A stretch of 64,000 nt of DNA from Streptomyces piniterrae (GCF_005048155.1 NZ_SUMB01000001.1:806001-870000); one strand, 5' to 3'. Shown: positions 34,245-43,441, numbered from the stretch's first letter. The notes: a model not told the origin generated them from the letters alone. A program made the numbers and translations.

Positions 34245-34648
34245 ACTACGATCTGTCGTGGATGCTTGACAGTGCTCTGGAAGTGCCCGAAGCGCAGCAC
34301 GCCATTCTCGTCTCCGCGGACGGGCTTCTTATGGCCCGCTCGAAGGATGTCGGCCGGGACCACGCCGACACCGTCGCCGCCGCGATGAGCGGAATGCAGT
34401 CGTTGAGCCGTACGGTCGCCGACTTCTGCCGGAGCAGTGGAAACCGTCCGCACTGGCGTCAGACGCTGGTCGAATTCGACCACGGTTGGGTCTTCCTCAT
34501 CTCGGCCGGCGAAGGCGCCTACCTCGCCGTTTCGGCTTCCCCGGACGTCGACATGGCGGAGATCAGCTTCCGGATGCAGCAGCTTGTCGGACAGCTCGGC
34601 AAGGCGCTGACCGCCCCGCCTCGTGAGAGGGCTGATATCCAACCATGA
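34241..34648 (+). CDS. cvnB: Conservon roadblock/LC7 protein CvnB
   Basis: 135 residues, GTG start overlapping the cvnA stop (GTGA). Roadblock/LC7 fold: LDSALEVPEAQHAILVSADG then LLMARS, AAAMSGMQSLSRTVADF, YLAVSASPDVDMAEISFRM. In related systems this protein acts on the GTPase, as MglB does for MglA. Overlaps cvnC by ATGA, so translation is coupled. Confidence 0.92.
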   Translation: MNYDLSWMLDSALEVPEAQHAILVSADGLLMARSKDVGRDHADTVAAAMSGMQSLSRTVADFCRSSGNRPHWRQTLVEFDHGWVFLISAGEGAYLAVSASPDVDMAEISFRMQQLVGQLGKALTAPPRERADIQP

Positions 34649-35025
34649 CGCCCTCGGACGAACCGGAGCTGGAACACGAAGCCGCGGAATTAGTACGGCC
34701 GTATGTCATCACCAACGGCCGCGAACTTCCAGATGACAGTGACCTCTCACTGATCACGCTGGTCACAGTGCACCAGAACCCCCCAAGGACCAAACCGCTC
34801 GACCCGGAGAAGCTCCGCGTTATGGAGCTGTGTTCGGGAGGTTTTCTTTCGGTCGCCGAGATCGCCGGACACACACGGCTGCCCGTGGGTGTCGCCAAGA
34901 TTCTGGTGTCCGACCTCACCGAGGAGGGACACCTCTGTACTCGTGCGCCCATACCGAGCGCCCAGCTCGTCGACAGGCAAATCCTTGAGGAGGTGCTGAA
35001 TGGGCTCCAGGCTCGCTTTGGATGA
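34645..35025 (+). CDS. cvnC: Conservon DUF742 protein CvnC
   Basis: 126 residues. DUF742: ELVRPYVITNGRELPD at the start, EKLRVMELCSGGFLSVAEIA, HTRLPVGVAKILVSDLTEEG, a winged-helix-like pattern ending in EVLNGLQARFG. A scaffold or adaptor between CvnA and the GTPase in the conservon model. Overlaps cvnD by 26 bp; the cvnD ribosome site lies in its 3' end. Confidence 0.92.
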   Translation: MTPSDEPELEHEAAELVRPYVITNGRELPDDSDLSLITLVTVHQNPPRTKPLDPEKLRVMELCSGGFLSVAEIAGHTRLPVGVAKILVSDLTEEGHLCTRAPIPSAQLVDRQILEEVLNGLQARFG

Positions 35026-35590
35026 CGGCGTCTACCTGCGCAATTCGGTGCAGACCGCGGCGAAGATCCTTGTGGTCGGGCATTTTGCCGTGGGCAAGAC
35101 GACGTTCATCGGGACCATGTCCGAGATTCCCCCGCTGCGTACCGAAGAGGTCATGACGCAGGCCGGCGCCGGAATCGACGACCTGAAAGGGGTCCCCGGC
35201 AAGACCACGACAACGGTCGCCATGGACTTCGGCCGTCTCACCCTCAGTGAAAAACTGGTCCTTTACCTGTTCGGAACGCCCGGTCAGCAGCGCTTCGTTC
35301 AGGTGTGGGAGGACATGACCCGCGGCGCGCTCGGCGCGCTGGTGTTGGTCGATCCCGAGCGCCTCGCCGACTCCTTCCCCGTCATGGACCTGGTGGAGCA
35401 GTACGGAATTCCGTATGCCATCGGCGTGAACCGGTTCGACGGGACGCCCGCCCACTCGGTCGAAGAGATCCGCGAGGCACTGGACCTGCTCCCCGAGACG
35501 CCCGTCGTCACCTGCGATGTGCGCGACCAGCGGTCGTCGGCGGATTCACTGATCGTCCTCGTCCGTTATCTTCAGTCCCGCCTCAACTAG
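35000..35590 (+). CDS. cvnD: Conservon Ras-like GTPase CvnD
   Basis: 196 residues. P-loop GHFAVGKTT (27-35), switch II FGTPGQQRF (G3, with GTPGQ in place of DxxGQ), G4 GVNRFD, and C-terminal helix SLIVLVRYLQSRL. MglA-like small GTPase acting as the switch of the conservon. GAGGAGG lies before ATG 35000. The CYP157-like P450 begins 10 bp later. Confidence 0.93.
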   Translation: MGSRLALDDGVYLRNSVQTAAKILVVGHFAVGKTTFIGTMSEIPPLRTEEVMTQAGAGIDDLKGVPGKTTTTVAMDFGRLTLSEKLVLYLFGTPGQQRFVQVWEDMTRGALGALVLVDPERLADSFPVMDLVEQYGIPYAIGVNRFDGTPAHSVEEIREALDLLPETPVVTCDVRDQRSSADSLIVLVRYLQSRLN

Positions 35591-35600
35591 GAGTTCAGGC

Positions 35601-36968
35601 ATGCAATCCCACTCGGAATTCCAGGGTCCGCCACCGGGCTGCCCGGCACACACCGGCGGCGAGGGCGTCCCCCTGCACGGACCCGAATTTGCCGCTGCCC
35701 CCGAGGCTTTCTACGAGCATTTGCGGCAGCACGGTCCCAGCGCGCCCGTCGAGCTGGCTCCCGGTGTGCAGGCCACGCTTGTCACGGATTACGCGGCGGC
35801 GCTTCGTGTGCTGCAGAATCCCGATACGTTCGCGCGGGATCCCCGCAGGTGGCGGGCCTTGAACGAGGGCCAGGTCCCGCTGGACAGCCCCGTCCTGCCC
35901 ATGATGATGTACCGGCCGAACAGCTTGTTCTCCGATGGTGCCGTCCATCTGAGGCTGCGCCAGGCGGTGACGGACAGCCTGGCCCGGATCGATATGCATC
36001 GGATGGGCCGGCATGTCGACCGCGTCGCGTCGTATCTGATCGAGCAGTTCAGCAGCCGGGGCAAGGCGGATCTGGTATCCGACTTCGCGCAGTGGCTGCC
36101 GCTGCTGGTGTTCAACGACCTCTTCGGCTGCCCGGCCGAAATCGGTGACCGGCTGGTTTTCGGGTTCTCCGGCATTTTCGACGGTGTCGACGCGGAGAAG
36201 GCGAACGAGGTCCTGACGGAGTCGATTTTCGAGTTGGTAGCGTTGAAGCGGGCCAATCCCGGCGACGACGTCACCTCATGGCTGATGCAGCATCAGGCCC
36301 AGTTGTCCGACGAGGAAATGATCCATCAGCTGATCATGCTCATAGGCGCGGGCGCCGAGCCGATGCAGAACATCATCTCCAGCGCCCTGCGCCTGCTGCT
36401 GTGCGACGAGAAGTACGCGGGAGGCCAGCACTCGGCCGGTGTCCTGGTCGACGACGCCATCAACGACGTGCTGTGGAACAGCCCGCCGATCGCCAACTAC
36501 GCGGTGCACTACCCGGTGTCCGACGTGGAGCTTTCCGGGAACAAGCTGAGCGCGGGCGACCCCGTGATGATCAGCTTCGCGGCCGCCAACACCGACCCGA
36601 ACCTCTCCGTGGGCCGTCAGACGCTCAGCAAGCGGGCGCATCTCGCCTGGGGAGCCGGCCCGCACGCCTGCCCGGCCAAGGACCCGGCCCTGCTGATCTC
36701 CGTGCAGGCGATCGAAAAGCTCCTCAACGTTCTGCCGGACATCGAGCTGGGCGTGCCCGAGGAGAGCCTGACCTGGCGGCCGGGCCCGTTCCACCGGTCG
36801 CTCAACGCACTGCCTGCCCGATTCACCCCGGTGCGCAGCGAGTACCGGGGCGCCGTTCCCACTGCCGGAGGTGAACAGGCGGCCGGGAATGCCCCGGTTC
36901 AGGGCGGAAATAGCAAGTCCCGGAAGAGTAGTTGGTGGAGTGGGTTCCTCAACTGGTGGAAGGTGTGA
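35601..36968 (+). CDS. CYP157-like cytochrome P450 lacking EXXR
   Basis: 455 residues, fifth conservon gene. Heme loop LAWGAGPHACPAKD with Cys357 intact. The K-helix reads INDVLWNSPP (287-296) where other P450s have EExLR, so both Glu and Arg are gone; the I-helix reads GAGAEPM (249-255), with Pro in place of the usual Thr. Loss of EXXR is the published hallmark of the CYP157 family in conservons. Substrate and even turnover are unknown; it may have a binding or signalling role. The C-terminus has a Trp/Ser/Lys tail. Followed after 99 bp by a normal P450. Confidence 0.9.
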   Translation: MQSHSEFQGPPPGCPAHTGGEGVPLHGPEFAAAPEAFYEHLRQHGPSAPVELAPGVQATLVTDYAAALRVLQNPDTFARDPRRWRALNEGQVPLDSPVLPMMMYRPNSLFSDGAVHLRLRQAVTDSLARIDMHRMGRHVDRVASYLIEQFSSRGKADLVSDFAQWLPLLVFNDLFGCPAEIGDRLVFGFSGIFDGVDAEKANEVLTESIFELVALKRANPGDDVTSWLMQHQAQLSDEEMIHQLIMLIGAGAEPMQNIISSALRLLLCDEKYAGGQHSAGVLVDDAINDVLWNSPPIANYAVHYPVSDVELSGNKLSAGDPVMISFAAANTDPNLSVGRQTLSKRAHLAWGAGPHACPAKDPALLISVQAIEKLLNVLPDIELGVPEESLTWRPGPFHRSLNALPARFTPVRSEYRGAVPTAGGEQAAGNAPVQGGNSKSRKSSWWSGFLNWWKV

Positions 36969-37067
36969 CGTTCACAACAACGTCGATCACGCATTCTTCG
37001 TATGAATGTTCAGGCGCAGGGGTAGATAGGGGTGTCGCGGCTTATTTGATCTTCTAAAGGAGTCACT

Positions 37068-38321
37068 GTGGAGCCCGCACTGGCTTCCCCAACCATTGAT
37101 CGGCGTGCTGTGGTTTCGCTTTTCTCTCGCCTTCGTACGGCGAGCGGTCAGGCGAATCCGTTGCCGTTCTATGCGGAACTCAGGTCCATGGGAGACGTGG
37201 TTCCGGCTCCGTGGGGCGGGTACCTGATCACCTCTTACGGCCTGTGTGACCAGGTGTTGAGGGATCGAGCTTGGCAGGTACCCGACAGCGGATGGCGGGC
37301 TCGACAGGGTGATGGAACGCGGTGGGGCGCGCGTTCCTCACGCGAAATGAGCAGAACGATGCCGGCGCTCAACGGAATGCAGCACACCCGGGTGCGCCGG
37401 TCCGTGGGGAATATGTTCGACCGGAATACCCTTCCTGTCCTGAGAGTTTCGATCGAGAAAACGGTGGAGAAACTCCTCGACCGGCTCACCGGTGAATTGC
37501 GCGACGGCGAGGCCGATTTCAGCTCGATTGTCAGCGAAGAACTGCCTATGAGCGCAATCGGTGGATGGCTCCAACTGCCGCCCGCCGACTACCCGTTGCT
37601 GCGATCACTCGCCCACGATCAGGTGTTCACCCAGGAGTTGCTCCCCTCGGCAAGCCAGCTCGCCCGCTCCGACGCGGCGACCGAGCAACTGGAGGCGTAC
37701 TTCAGGAGGCTGGTGCAGGAGCGCCGCAGAGCGCCCGGCGACGACCCGGTGTCCGCCTGGCTCCGGACCTGGGACGGACTCGAATCCGACCAGGAGGCGG
37801 CCGACGAGGCCGTCTATCTGCTCGCGCTCCTGGTCTTCCTGGCCGCGCCGGAGACCACCGCGACGCTGCTGTCCACCATGGTGTGGCTGCTCCTGGAACA
37901 TCCACTCCAGCTGGGATGGCTGCGTGCGCATCCGCAACACATACCGGACGCGGTCGAGGAGGTGCTGCGCTACGACTCCCCGAACCAGGTGATCAGCCGG
38001 ATCGCCACCGCCGACACCACCCTCGCCGGAGTGCCCATCGAGAAGGACCGGATGGTGCATCTCATGGTCGGCGCCGCCAATCACGACCCGGCCCACCACC
38101 TCGATCCGCATATTTTCGATGTCCGCCGCAAGGCCAGCCATCTGAGCTTCAGCGGCGGAATCCACTACTGCTTGGGCGCGCAGCTGGCGCGTCTGGAAGC
38201 GACGACACTGCTGACCGGGCTGCTCAGACGCCTGCCCGGTCTCCGTGTCAGTGCCGCCCCGGTCTGGGCGCCACGTGTGGGCTTCCGACGCATCATGGAA
38301 CTGCGGGTGGCCAGATCCTGA
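37068..38321 (+). CDS. Cytochrome P450, CYP154-like
   Basis: 417 residues, complete soluble bacterial P450. I-helix AAPETT (259-264), K-helix EEVLR with E298/R301, heme loop FSGGIHYCLG with C368. GTG start with AAAGGAG. In S. coelicolor, CYP157 genes are followed by CYP154 members, and the pairing is repeated here; the subfamily is inferred from that context. Likely co-transcribed with the conservon. Substrate unknown. Confidence 0.88.
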   Translation: MEPALASPTIDRRAVVSLFSRLRTASGQANPLPFYAELRSMGDVVPAPWGGYLITSYGLCDQVLRDRAWQVPDSGWRARQGDGTRWGARSSREMSRTMPALNGMQHTRVRRSVGNMFDRNTLPVLRVSIEKTVEKLLDRLTGELRDGEADFSSIVSEELPMSAIGGWLQLPPADYPLLRSLAHDQVFTQELLPSASQLARSDAATEQLEAYFRRLVQERRRAPGDDPVSAWLRTWDGLESDQEAADEAVYLLALLVFLAAPETTATLLSTMVWLLLEHPLQLGWLRAHPQHIPDAVEEVLRYDSPNQVISRIATADTTLAGVPIEKDRMVHLMVGAANHDPAHHLDPHIFDVRRKASHLSFSGGIHYCLGAQLARLEATTLLTGLLRRLPGLRVSAAPVWAPRVGFRRIMELRVARS

Positions 38322-38374
38322 CGAGCCGTCAGGAAGGCGGCGCAGGCAAAGAGAAACGAGGAACAACGAACACC

Positions 38375-39139
38375 GTGGTCGAAGACTTCAAGGCGCTCCA
38401 CGTCATACCCGAGGGGCCCGTCCTCAAAGTACAGCTGAACAGCCCCGAGACCGGAAACGCCATCTCCGGCCTGCTCCTCGACGAACTCCTGGCCGTGCTG
38501 GGCGCGTTGCAGGACGAGTCCGGAGTTCGCGTGTTGATTCTCTCCGGGGCGGGTGACGACTTCAGTCTGGGCGGCGACCGGAGGGAGTTCTCCGAGATCC
38601 TGGCCGCCGACTCCGGGGGAGCGGAACTTCGCGTGCTGGCGGCCAAGGCGCGCCGGGTCTGCGATGCCCTCGCGACCCTCAACGTGGTCACCATCGCCCG
38701 GCTGCACGGCGGGGTGATCGGCGCGGGTATGGCCCTCGCGCTGTTCTGCGATCTGCGTGCCGGAGCGGACAACTGCCGCTTCCGTATGCCTGAGCTCGCC
38801 CTCGGCATGCCGCCCGCCTGGGGCGGTGCGCTGCCACGGCTGCTCAACGAGACGGGCGCCGCCCGGATCCGCGAGCTGGTGCTGACCGGCGACAGCTTCG
38901 ACGCGGCCAAGGCCGCCGAGCTGTCCATCCTCCACAAGGTCGTCCCCGAGGAGAAGCTGGACGATGCGATCAGGCTGTGGACCAGGCCGCTGGTCCGCAG
39001 GTCACCCGCCGCCCTGCGGACCGCCAAAGTCATGATGAACGCCTACGCGGGCGCCAACCGCCTCGCGGACGCCACCCTCTTCGACGCCGAGTTGATGACC
39101 TCCGTACTGGCCGCGGCCGAGTCCGCCAGGCGCCGCTGA
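38375..39139 (+). CDS. Crotonase-fold protein with one catalytic Glu missing
   Basis: 254 residues. Enoyl-CoA hydratase/isomerase fold: VLILSGAGDDFSLGGD (oxyanion), HGGVIGAGMALALFCDLRAG, FRMPELALGMPPAWGGALP. Relative to rat crotonase, the Glu of GGGCELAMMCD is replaced by Ala120, while the second Glu is kept (E140 in MPELALG). So it may be an isomerase, hydrolase or other crotonase chemistry rather than a hydratase. GTG start 53 bp after the P450 stop on the same strand, so probably part of the same operon. Confidence 0.82.
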   Translation: MVEDFKALHVIPEGPVLKVQLNSPETGNAISGLLLDELLAVLGALQDESGVRVLILSGAGDDFSLGGDRREFSEILAADSGGAELRVLAAKARRVCDALATLNVVTIARLHGGVIGAGMALALFCDLRAGADNCRFRMPELALGMPPAWGGALPRLLNETGAARIRELVLTGDSFDAAKAAELSILHKVVPEEKLDDAIRLWTRPLVRRSPAALRTAKVMMNAYAGANRLADATLFDAELMTSVLAAAESARRR

Positions 39140-39217
39140 CGCTCCCGGCCGTGGTGCGGCCCCGACGCGGAGTGCCGCACCGCAGCGCCCGGCGCGGCAC
39201 TCCCCTACGGAGCCTCG

Positions 39218-39754
39218 TCAGTCGATGTCCTTCACGGACTCCCGATGCCGCGCCGCCAGCTCCAGATACATCGCGGCATTCAACCGGATCACCTCGCGCT
39301 CCTCATCGGTCAGCTCCCGCTTGACCTTCGCCGGAACCCCGGCGACCAGCGAACCGGGCGGCACCCGCATGCCCTGCGGGACCAGTGCCTGCGCGGCGAC
39401 CAGCGAGCCTGCGCCGATGTGGGCACCGTTCAGGACCGTGGCGCCCATGCCGACCAGGACATCGTCCTCGACGGTGCAGCCGTGGAGCACCGCGTTGTGG
39501 CCCACGGAGACCCGTTCGCCGACGGTCACCGGGAAGCCCGGATCCACATGGACCGTGCAGTTGTCCTGAATGTTGCTGTCGGCGCCGAGGACGATGGGGC
39601 CGCAGTCGGCGCGCAGGACCGCGTGGTACCAGACACTCGAACCGGCCGCCATGGTGACGTCACCGAGCACGACCGACGTGGGGGCGGTGAACGCCGCCGG
39701 ATCGATCGTCGGCTCGTCGCCGCCCACCTGTGAAATCAACGCCCGTCCTGCCAT
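39218..39754 (-). CDS. Gamma-class carbonic anhydrase-like hexapeptide protein
   Basis: 178 residues of left-handed beta-helix repeats: SSVWYHAVLRADCGPIVLG, NIQDNCTVHVDPGFPVTVG, VSVGHNAVLHGCTVEDDVLV, with the three metal His (VHVD, GHNAVLHG) in place, then a C-terminal helix. The YrdA/gamma-CA family binds Zn or Fe; anhydrase activity is often low or unproven. Complete. Confidence 0.9.
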   Translation of the reverse strand: MAGRALISQVGGDEPTIDPAAFTAPTSVVLGDVTMAAGSSVWYHAVLRADCGPIVLGADSNIQDNCTVHVDPGFPVTVGERVSVGHNAVLHGCTVEDDVLVGMGATVLNGAHIGAGSLVAAQALVPQGMRVPPGSLVAGVPAKVKRELTDEEREVIRLNAAMYLELAARHRESVKDID

Positions 39755-39905
39755 CGTCCGCTCTCCTTCTCAGATCCGTGCCGCGCCCCTGAGCACCGTA
39801 GACGACGCCCGCGCGGACGGTGGGCGGCCGGGGAGGCCGGGGGTGGGGCGAAGATCACAGCGCAGCGTGCGGCCGGTCGCCCGGCACGCTGAGTACGGTG
39901 TGCGG

Positions 39906-40670
39906 GTGCCGATAAACCAGAACGTGTTCTCGTCTGTCGCGGCCTGGCGGCGCCGGGCCGTGTCCCGCGCCGTGCACCGCGGCGCGCGCTGGGTGAGAGA
40001 GGCCGCGGCCGTCACGGCCGAGTGCCCCGGCCCGTACCGCTTCCGCCGTATCGGCCACGGCGCCCGGCTCGCCTATCCGCAGGGCACCGTCTTCGGCGAC
40101 CCGTGGATCGAGATCGGCGACTACTGCATCATCGCCCAGGACGTGACGCTGACGGCGGGCATGATGCCCGATCTCGATCTCGGCTCGGAACCCATCCTCA
40201 CGCTGGGCAACGGTGTGGTGCTGGGCCGCGGCAGCCATGTGATCGCCGATGTCCGGCTGACGATCGGCGACGACTGCTTCTTCGGACCCGGCGTCTACAT
40301 CACCACCACCAACCACAGTTACGACGATCCCGAGGTGCCGGTGGGGAAGCAGTGGCCGCGCACCGACCCGGTCTCGATCGGCCCCGGCAGCTGGATCGGT
40401 ACGGGGGCGGTCATCCTGCCCGGCGCGCGGCTGGGCAGGAACGTCGTCGTCGCGGCCGGCGCGGTGGTGCGGGGTGAGGTCCCCGATCACGCCGTGGTCG
40501 CCGGCGCGCCCGCCAAGATCGTCCGCCGCTGGGACCCGGAGGCGGGCTGGCAGCCGCCGCTGCGCACGCCGGCGCCGGTGCCGATTCCTGAGGGCGTCAG
40601 CCCGGAGCAGCTGGTCGCGCTGGGGGAGTGGGAGGACGGGGCGGCGACGGAGCCGGCGGACGCCACCTGA
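39906..40670 (+). CDS. Hexapeptide-repeat acyl/acetyltransferase
   Basis: 254 residues. Left-handed beta-helix of the LbH-MAT type: IGDYCIIAQDVTLTAGMMPD, VVLGRGSHVIADVRLTIGDD, CFFGPGVYITTTNHSYDDPE (catalytic His in NHSY), IGTGAVILPGARLGRNVVV, DHAVVAGAPAKIVRRWDP. The C-terminal ~45 residues are Pro-rich. Resembles maltose/galactoside O-acetyltransferases and virginiamycin-type transferases; substrate unknown. GTG start. Confidence 0.85.
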   Translation: MPINQNVFSSVAAWRRRAVSRAVHRGARWVREAAAVTAECPGPYRFRRIGHGARLAYPQGTVFGDPWIEIGDYCIIAQDVTLTAGMMPDLDLGSEPILTLGNGVVLGRGSHVIADVRLTIGDDCFFGPGVYITTTNHSYDDPEVPVGKQWPRTDPVSIGPGSWIGTGAVILPGARLGRNVVVAAGAVVRGEVPDHAVVAGAPAKIVRRWDPEAGWQPPLRTPAPVPIPEGVSPEQLVALGEWEDGAATEPADAT

Positions 40671-40692
40671 GCGCCGGCTGATGCAGCGTTAG

Positions 40693-40727
40693 CTGTCGGC
40701 TGTCGGCTGTCGGCTGTCGGCTGTCGG
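40693..40727. repeat. Five perfect CTGTCGG heptamers
   Basis: 35 bp of tandem CTGTCGG between two convergent gene ends (40670 and 40744). Noncoding; a likely variable-number tract. Confidence 0.8.
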
Positions 40728-40743
40728 GCCTGAGCCATTGCCG

Positions 40744-41613
40744 TCAGCCGCCGGACGCGAGCAGGACCGTGCCGACCAGGGCGAGCGAGGCGCCCGCCGT
40801 CTGTATCGCGCGCATCCGCTCCTTGAGGACGCCCAGTGCGGCGACCGCGGTGACCACGGGGTAGAGCGTGGCGAGCACCGCAGCCATGGTGACCGGGCCG
40901 TTCTGGGCCGCGATGGCGTAGGTGCCGTTGGCCGCGACGTCCGCCACACCGATGAAGCCGAGCGCGGGCAGCGAGCCGCGCAGCGCCGCGAACCCGCCCT
41001 CGGGCAGTGCCGGTGTACCCCGCCGCACCGTCGCGTACAGGGCGGCGCCGCCGACCGCGACATTGCACACCCGCTGTACGAACAGGGCGAGAAAGAGCCC
41101 GGTCACGGTCGTGGACGCGTTCGCGATCAGGGTCATCACCGCGCCGAAGCCGAGCGCCGAGATCACCGTGAGGACGATCGTCTGGCGGGCCACCGACGCG
41201 CCGCCGACCCGCGGTCCGGCGGCCAGCAGCACACCGATCACGGCGACGACCATCCCCGCGGCCTGTCCGAGTCCGGGCCGCTCACCTGCGACGATGGCGA
41301 CGCTGAGCGGTACCAGGACGGTGCCGATCGCGGTGAGCGGTGAGATCACGCCCATCGGTCCGAGGGCCAGGGCGCGGTAGAAGCAGAGCATCGCGGCGGG
41401 CCCCACGATGCCGGCCGCGACCGCGAACCACAGCTGCGGACCGGCTTCCCGCCAGCCACCGGTGATCACCACGATGCCGCCCAGCACCACGGCGGCCAGT
41501 GTCTGCGAGACGACCACCACGGTCAGCGCGTGCAGACGTCGGGTGAGCAGTCCCCCGCCGAAGTCGGCGAGCCCCCAGAGGAGGCTGGTGGCCAGGGCGA
41601 AGACCGCAGTCAT
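40744..41613 (-). CDS. EamA-family (DMT) transporter
   Basis: 289 residues, ten predicted membrane spans in two EamA halves: AVFALATSLLWGLADFGGG, PAAMLCFYRALALGPMGVIS then PLTAIGTVLVPLSV, and the second half ALGFIGVADVAANGTYAIAA, VLATLYPVVTAVAALGVLKE. A drug/metabolite exporter. GAGG before ATG 41613. Divergent from an XRE-cupin regulator (118 bp), a frequent regulator/exporter pairing. Confidence 0.85.
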   Translation of the reverse strand: MTAVFALATSLLWGLADFGGGLLTRRLHALTVVVVSQTLAAVVLGGIVVITGGWREAGPQLWFAVAAGIVGPAAMLCFYRALALGPMGVISPLTAIGTVLVPLSVAIVAGERPGLGQAAGMVVAVIGVLLAAGPRVGGASVARQTIVLTVISALGFGAVMTLIANASTTVTGLFLALFVQRVCNVAVGGAALYATVRRGTPALPEGGFAALRGSLPALGFIGVADVAANGTYAIAAQNGPVTMAAVLATLYPVVTAVAALGVLKERMRAIQTAGASLALVGTVLLASGG

Positions 41614-41731
41614 GGTGAAACCTCGCAGTACAGTGAGCTGGACGCTGAAGTGCACCACACCGTAGTACAAGAAAATCGACTACGGAATTGAATATATTGA
41701 ACCGCTGAGAAGCGCCGACTTGGACGGACCC

Positions 41732-42304
41732 GTGACGGACCTCGACCAGCTCACCCAGTCGCTCGCACGCAACCTCAAACGCTGGCGCACCGAACGCGGC
41801 TACACCCTCGACGCCCTCGCCGCCCGCGCCGGCGTCAGCCGCGGCATGATCATCCAGATCGAGCAGGCCCGTACGAACCCGAGCGTGGGCACCACCGTCA
41901 AGATCGCCGACGCGCTCGGCGTCAGCATCACCACGCTGCTGGATTACGAACAGGGCCCCCAGGTACGTGTCGTGGCCCCGGGCGAGGCCGTCCGGATGTG
42001 GTCCACCGACGCCGGCAGCCACACCTCGCTGCTGGTGGGGGCCGAGGCCCCCGGGCCGTTCGAGATGTGGGACTGGCGGCTGATGCCCGGCGACGAAAGC
42101 AGCTCCGATCCGCATCCGCCCGGCACCGTCGAGCTCCTCCACGTACGCGCCGGCACGCTGACACTGCTCGTCGACGGGGAGGAGCACACGGTGCCCGCGG
42201 GCGCCTCGGCGACCTTCGAGGCCAAGGTCGCCCACTGCTACCGCAACGACGGTACGGAACCGGTCGAGATGACCATGTCGGTGATCATCCCGCTTGGCCG
42301 CTGA
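41732..42304 (+). CDS. XRE-cupin transcriptional regulator
   Basis: About 190 residues. N-terminal helix-turn-helix (LKRWRTERGYTLDALAARAG, VSRGMIIQIEQARTNPSVGT, VKIADALGVSI) and a C-terminal cupin barrel (MPGDESSSDPHPPGTVELLH, AGTLTLLVDGEEHTVPAG). Senses a small ligand via the cupin and probably controls the divergent EamA exporter. GTG 41732 preferred; an in-frame TTG lies 12 bases upstream. Confidence 0.87.
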   Translation: MTDLDQLTQSLARNLKRWRTERGYTLDALAARAGVSRGMIIQIEQARTNPSVGTTVKIADALGVSITTLLDYEQGPQVRVVAPGEAVRMWSTDAGSHTSLLVGAEAPGPFEMWDWRLMPGDESSSDPHPPGTVELLHVRAGTLTLLVDGEEHTVPAGASATFEAKVAHCYRNDGTEPVEMTMSVIIPLGR

Positions 42305-42347
42305 GACGGCCGAACGCACGGGTGGCTGCGCCTGTTAGCTTGTCGCC

Positions 42348-42905
42348 ATGCCCGTGCCCATGGATGCCTTCGACGATGTCCGGCCCGCCGCCGAGTGCCT
42401 GGACCTGCTGACCGAGCCCGTCGCCGCCGCCATCCGCGGCTGGCACGGATCCGTACCGGTCGAGGAACTCCGTTACGTCGACACGGACCCGGCGATCGCG
42501 GACACCGAACTCCTCGTCGAGCACTACGGGGCCTGGCTGCTCCAGCAGTCCGCGAACTGCGTCGTGGTGGCCGGCAAGCGCGGCGGTGAGGTCACCCTGG
42601 CCGCATGTCTGGTCCTCTCGCACACCCGGGTCGACGTCAACGGTGTGGTCCGCCGCCAACTGGGCGCCCGCAAGGCGTCGTTCGCGCCGATGGACACCGC
42701 GGTCGGCGACAGCGGCATGGAATACGGCGGCATCACACCGATCGGACTGCCCACCGCCTGGCCGATCCTCGTGGACTCCGCCGTCGCCGACACCCCGTAC
42801 GCGCTGATCGGCAGCGGTGGCCGCCGCGGAAAGCTCATCGTGCCGGGCAAGGCGCTGGCCGAACTGCCGGGAGCCACAGTGCTGGAGGGGCTGGGCGTCG
42901 GCTAG
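42348..42905 (+). CDS. YbaK/EbsC-type aminoacyl-tRNA deacylase
   Basis: 185 residues. YbaK fold: AWLLQQSANCVVVAGKRGGE, ACLVLSHTRVDVNGVVRRQLG, KASFAPMDTAVGDSGMEYGG (the K-x-S-F-A active-site region), GITPIGLP, PYALIGSGGRRGKLIVPG. It hydrolyses mischarged aminoacyl-tRNAs (family: Cys-tRNAPro or Ala-tRNAPro); specificity cannot be read. Follows the regulator by 43 bp on the same strand. Confidence 0.87.
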   Translation: MPVPMDAFDDVRPAAECLDLLTEPVAAAIRGWHGSVPVEELRYVDTDPAIADTELLVEHYGAWLLQQSANCVVVAGKRGGEVTLAACLVLSHTRVDVNGVVRRQLGARKASFAPMDTAVGDSGMEYGGITPIGLPTAWPILVDSAVADTPYALIGSGGRRGKLIVPGKALAELPGATVLEGLGVG

Positions 42906-42928
42906 GCCCCTCGGTGGCGCACGGCTCC

Positions 42929-43441
42929 CTAGGTGGCCGGCGTGGCCCGCGCGGTCGCCTGTGCGCGGGACCGTAGATCCAGCGACAGGGGCGTGGAGTG
43001 CTCGGCGAAGCCCAGGCTTCGGTACAGCGGCTCGGCGTCGTCCGTCGCATGCAGATCGACCCGGCTGACGCCTCGCTCGGCAAACCAGGCCAACAGCGCC
43101 TCCGTCGTGGCGCGCGCATAGCCGCGGCCCCGATAGCGCGGATCCGTACAGACATTGAAGACGAACGCGAACAGCCCCGACGGGTGTCCCGGGGCCGGCA
43201 GCCGCTCCTCGATCCGCCCGACCGCGCAGGCCGCCAGGTGCGGAGCACCGGCCTCGTCGCCGTCCACCACGAACCCGCACAGCGGTGCGTCCGGCCCGGC
43301 CAGCTGCCGGCGCGCCACCGCCTCCGCGGTCCGTTCCCAACTCCCCGGCTCGTCCCGTCCGTTCATCGCCAGGAACATCAGACGGCGCAGCCGGACGAGC
43401 TCGGCGGCATCCTCGGGGAGAGCGACACGTGGCGAGATCAT
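42929..43441 (-). CDS. GNAT N-acetyltransferase
   Basis: 170 residues. LPEDAAELVRLRRLMF at the start, GFVVDGDEAGAPHLAACAVG, LFAFVFNVCTDPRYRGRGYA (motif A: R-x-x-G-x-[A/G]) and the acceptor end VSRVDLHATDDAEPLYRSLG. A complete GNAT; substrate unknown. Convergent with the YbaK gene. Confidence 0.87.
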   Translation of the reverse strand: MISPRVALPEDAAELVRLRRLMFLAMNGRDEPGSWERTAEAVARRQLAGPDAPLCGFVVDGDEAGAPHLAACAVGRIEERLPAPGHPSGLFAFVFNVCTDPRYRGRGYARATTEALLAWFAERGVSRVDLHATDDAEPLYRSLGFAEHSTPLSLDLRSRAQATARATPAT

